A stretch of 64,000 nucleotides of DNA, taken from Isoetes taiwanensis (taxonomy: Eukaryota; Streptophyta; Lycopodiopsida; Isoetales; Isoetaceae). Every line of letters begins with the position of its first letter. Positions within the stretch are counted from its first letter, which is position 1. The position numbers and the translations under genes are program-made. Positions 63,539 through 64,000 of the stretch are shown here, in pieces. The notes under the pieces were generated by a model that made no database searches, was not told where the DNA came from, and worked only from the letters and a program-made list of their open reading frames with translations. The stretch lies in NCBI GenBank assembly GCA_021234155.1, contig JAJEKV010000098.1, forward strand, positions 2,070,611 through 2,134,610, in the 5' to 3' direction.

Positions 63539-64000
63539 ACTGACCGAATCGATCAAATAGAATAGAAGGAAGATCAGCACGAAAATGGAGCTGCGCCTAA
63601 TGCTAAGAGATGGGTTAAATGTTTTTGTTGGGTTAGGGTTTATGTTTTTAGTTCGCCGGAATGAGGTCGCCTGCTTCGCATTGGCGTGACTCAATCAAAA
63701 TGGATAAAATAATAACAAACTATCACTACCCCTATAAAGCAGTCTATTTTTAGCACGCCAGCCTAACCAAGCGTGCAACCACTCCTTTCACAATTCTAGG
63801 CTATCCACGTGGAGCCTCCACCTCACCAAATACTAGCAATGGCAGTGACTACCACCATTAGATCTCTATTTTATAGATCTGAAATATAAGAAAGAATTAG
63901 AAAAGAGCCAAAAAAAAAATACACGGAGAGATGTGAATGGGTTTATGACTTCCTGCGTTTCTCTCCCACCTTCCCTTTCCTTTACAGAGAAAAGAAATCA
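63539..64000. other. Upstream flank of the NRPB2 copy
   Basis: This should hold the ancestral promoter and 5' leader of NRPB2. The frame is open upstream to 63694 on the - strand, but that extension has no counterpart in the family and the start at 63538 fits the family N-terminus. No other feature is seen up to the window end. Confidence 0.4.

Noticed and set aside
63539-63694. N-terminal extension of the NRPB2 frame with a hydrophobic stretch
   Set aside because: It has no counterpart in the conserved family N-terminus; it is more likely a translated 5' leader.

Overview
The window is nuclear DNA of a land plant. It holds spliced plant genes with short introns (about 65-180 bases), plant-type DNA transposons, Ty3-type and LINE-type retroelement debris, and long simple repeats, all in A+T-rich DNA. 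Nothing bacterial, plastid or mitochondrial could be recognised with confidence. A LysM/M23 peptidoglycan-hydrolase-like gene and several old repeat families suggest a non-flowering lineage (bryophyte, lycophyte, fern or gymnosperm), but that placement is a weak inference.

Only two genes look intact, both on the + strand: a three-LysM plus peptidase M23 protein (about 3.7-6.3 kb, ten exons) and a full 14-exon DExH-box RNA helicase of the HEN2/MTR4 type (15.4-19.6 kb). Between them lie a direct tandem array of a 1.8-kb unit (6.95-13.99 kb), whose third unit is split by a 2.3-kb CACTA-ended transposon, and a 734-bp long-TIR Mutator-like element that stops 74 bases before the helicase start codon.

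From 20 to 30 kb the window is repeat-rich: a 0.6-kb direct duplication, a decayed Ty3-type pol on the - strand, a perfect (CTAT)40 tract, a Ty3-type primer-binding site and gag remnant on the + strand, a frameshifted DUF616 (TOD1/MUCI70-type) pseudogene, and a tandem array of units of about 280 bp. From 30.2 to 35.3 kb there is a LINE C-terminal fragment followed by two opposed copies of one element family. One copy keeps a 180-residue coiled-coil ORF; the other is broken and internally inverted.

From 39 to 52 kb, three copies of one long sequence, all in the same orientation, carry parts of an intron-containing reverse-transcriptase gene. The best copy is split over 45.3-49.4 kb on the - strand, and its motif C reads YMGD instead of YxDD in both copies that retain it. 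From 63.5 down to 58.0 kb on the - strand lies a full-length, intron-containing but heavily frameshifted copy of the second-largest RNA polymerase II subunit (NRPB2). The right third of the window is rich in single-base indels, so true decay and unpolished long-read assembly both need to be considered there.

No operon-like relation exists between the genes. The two intact genes act independently: one in cell-wall or plastid peptidoglycan biology, one in nuclear exosome RNA surveillance.
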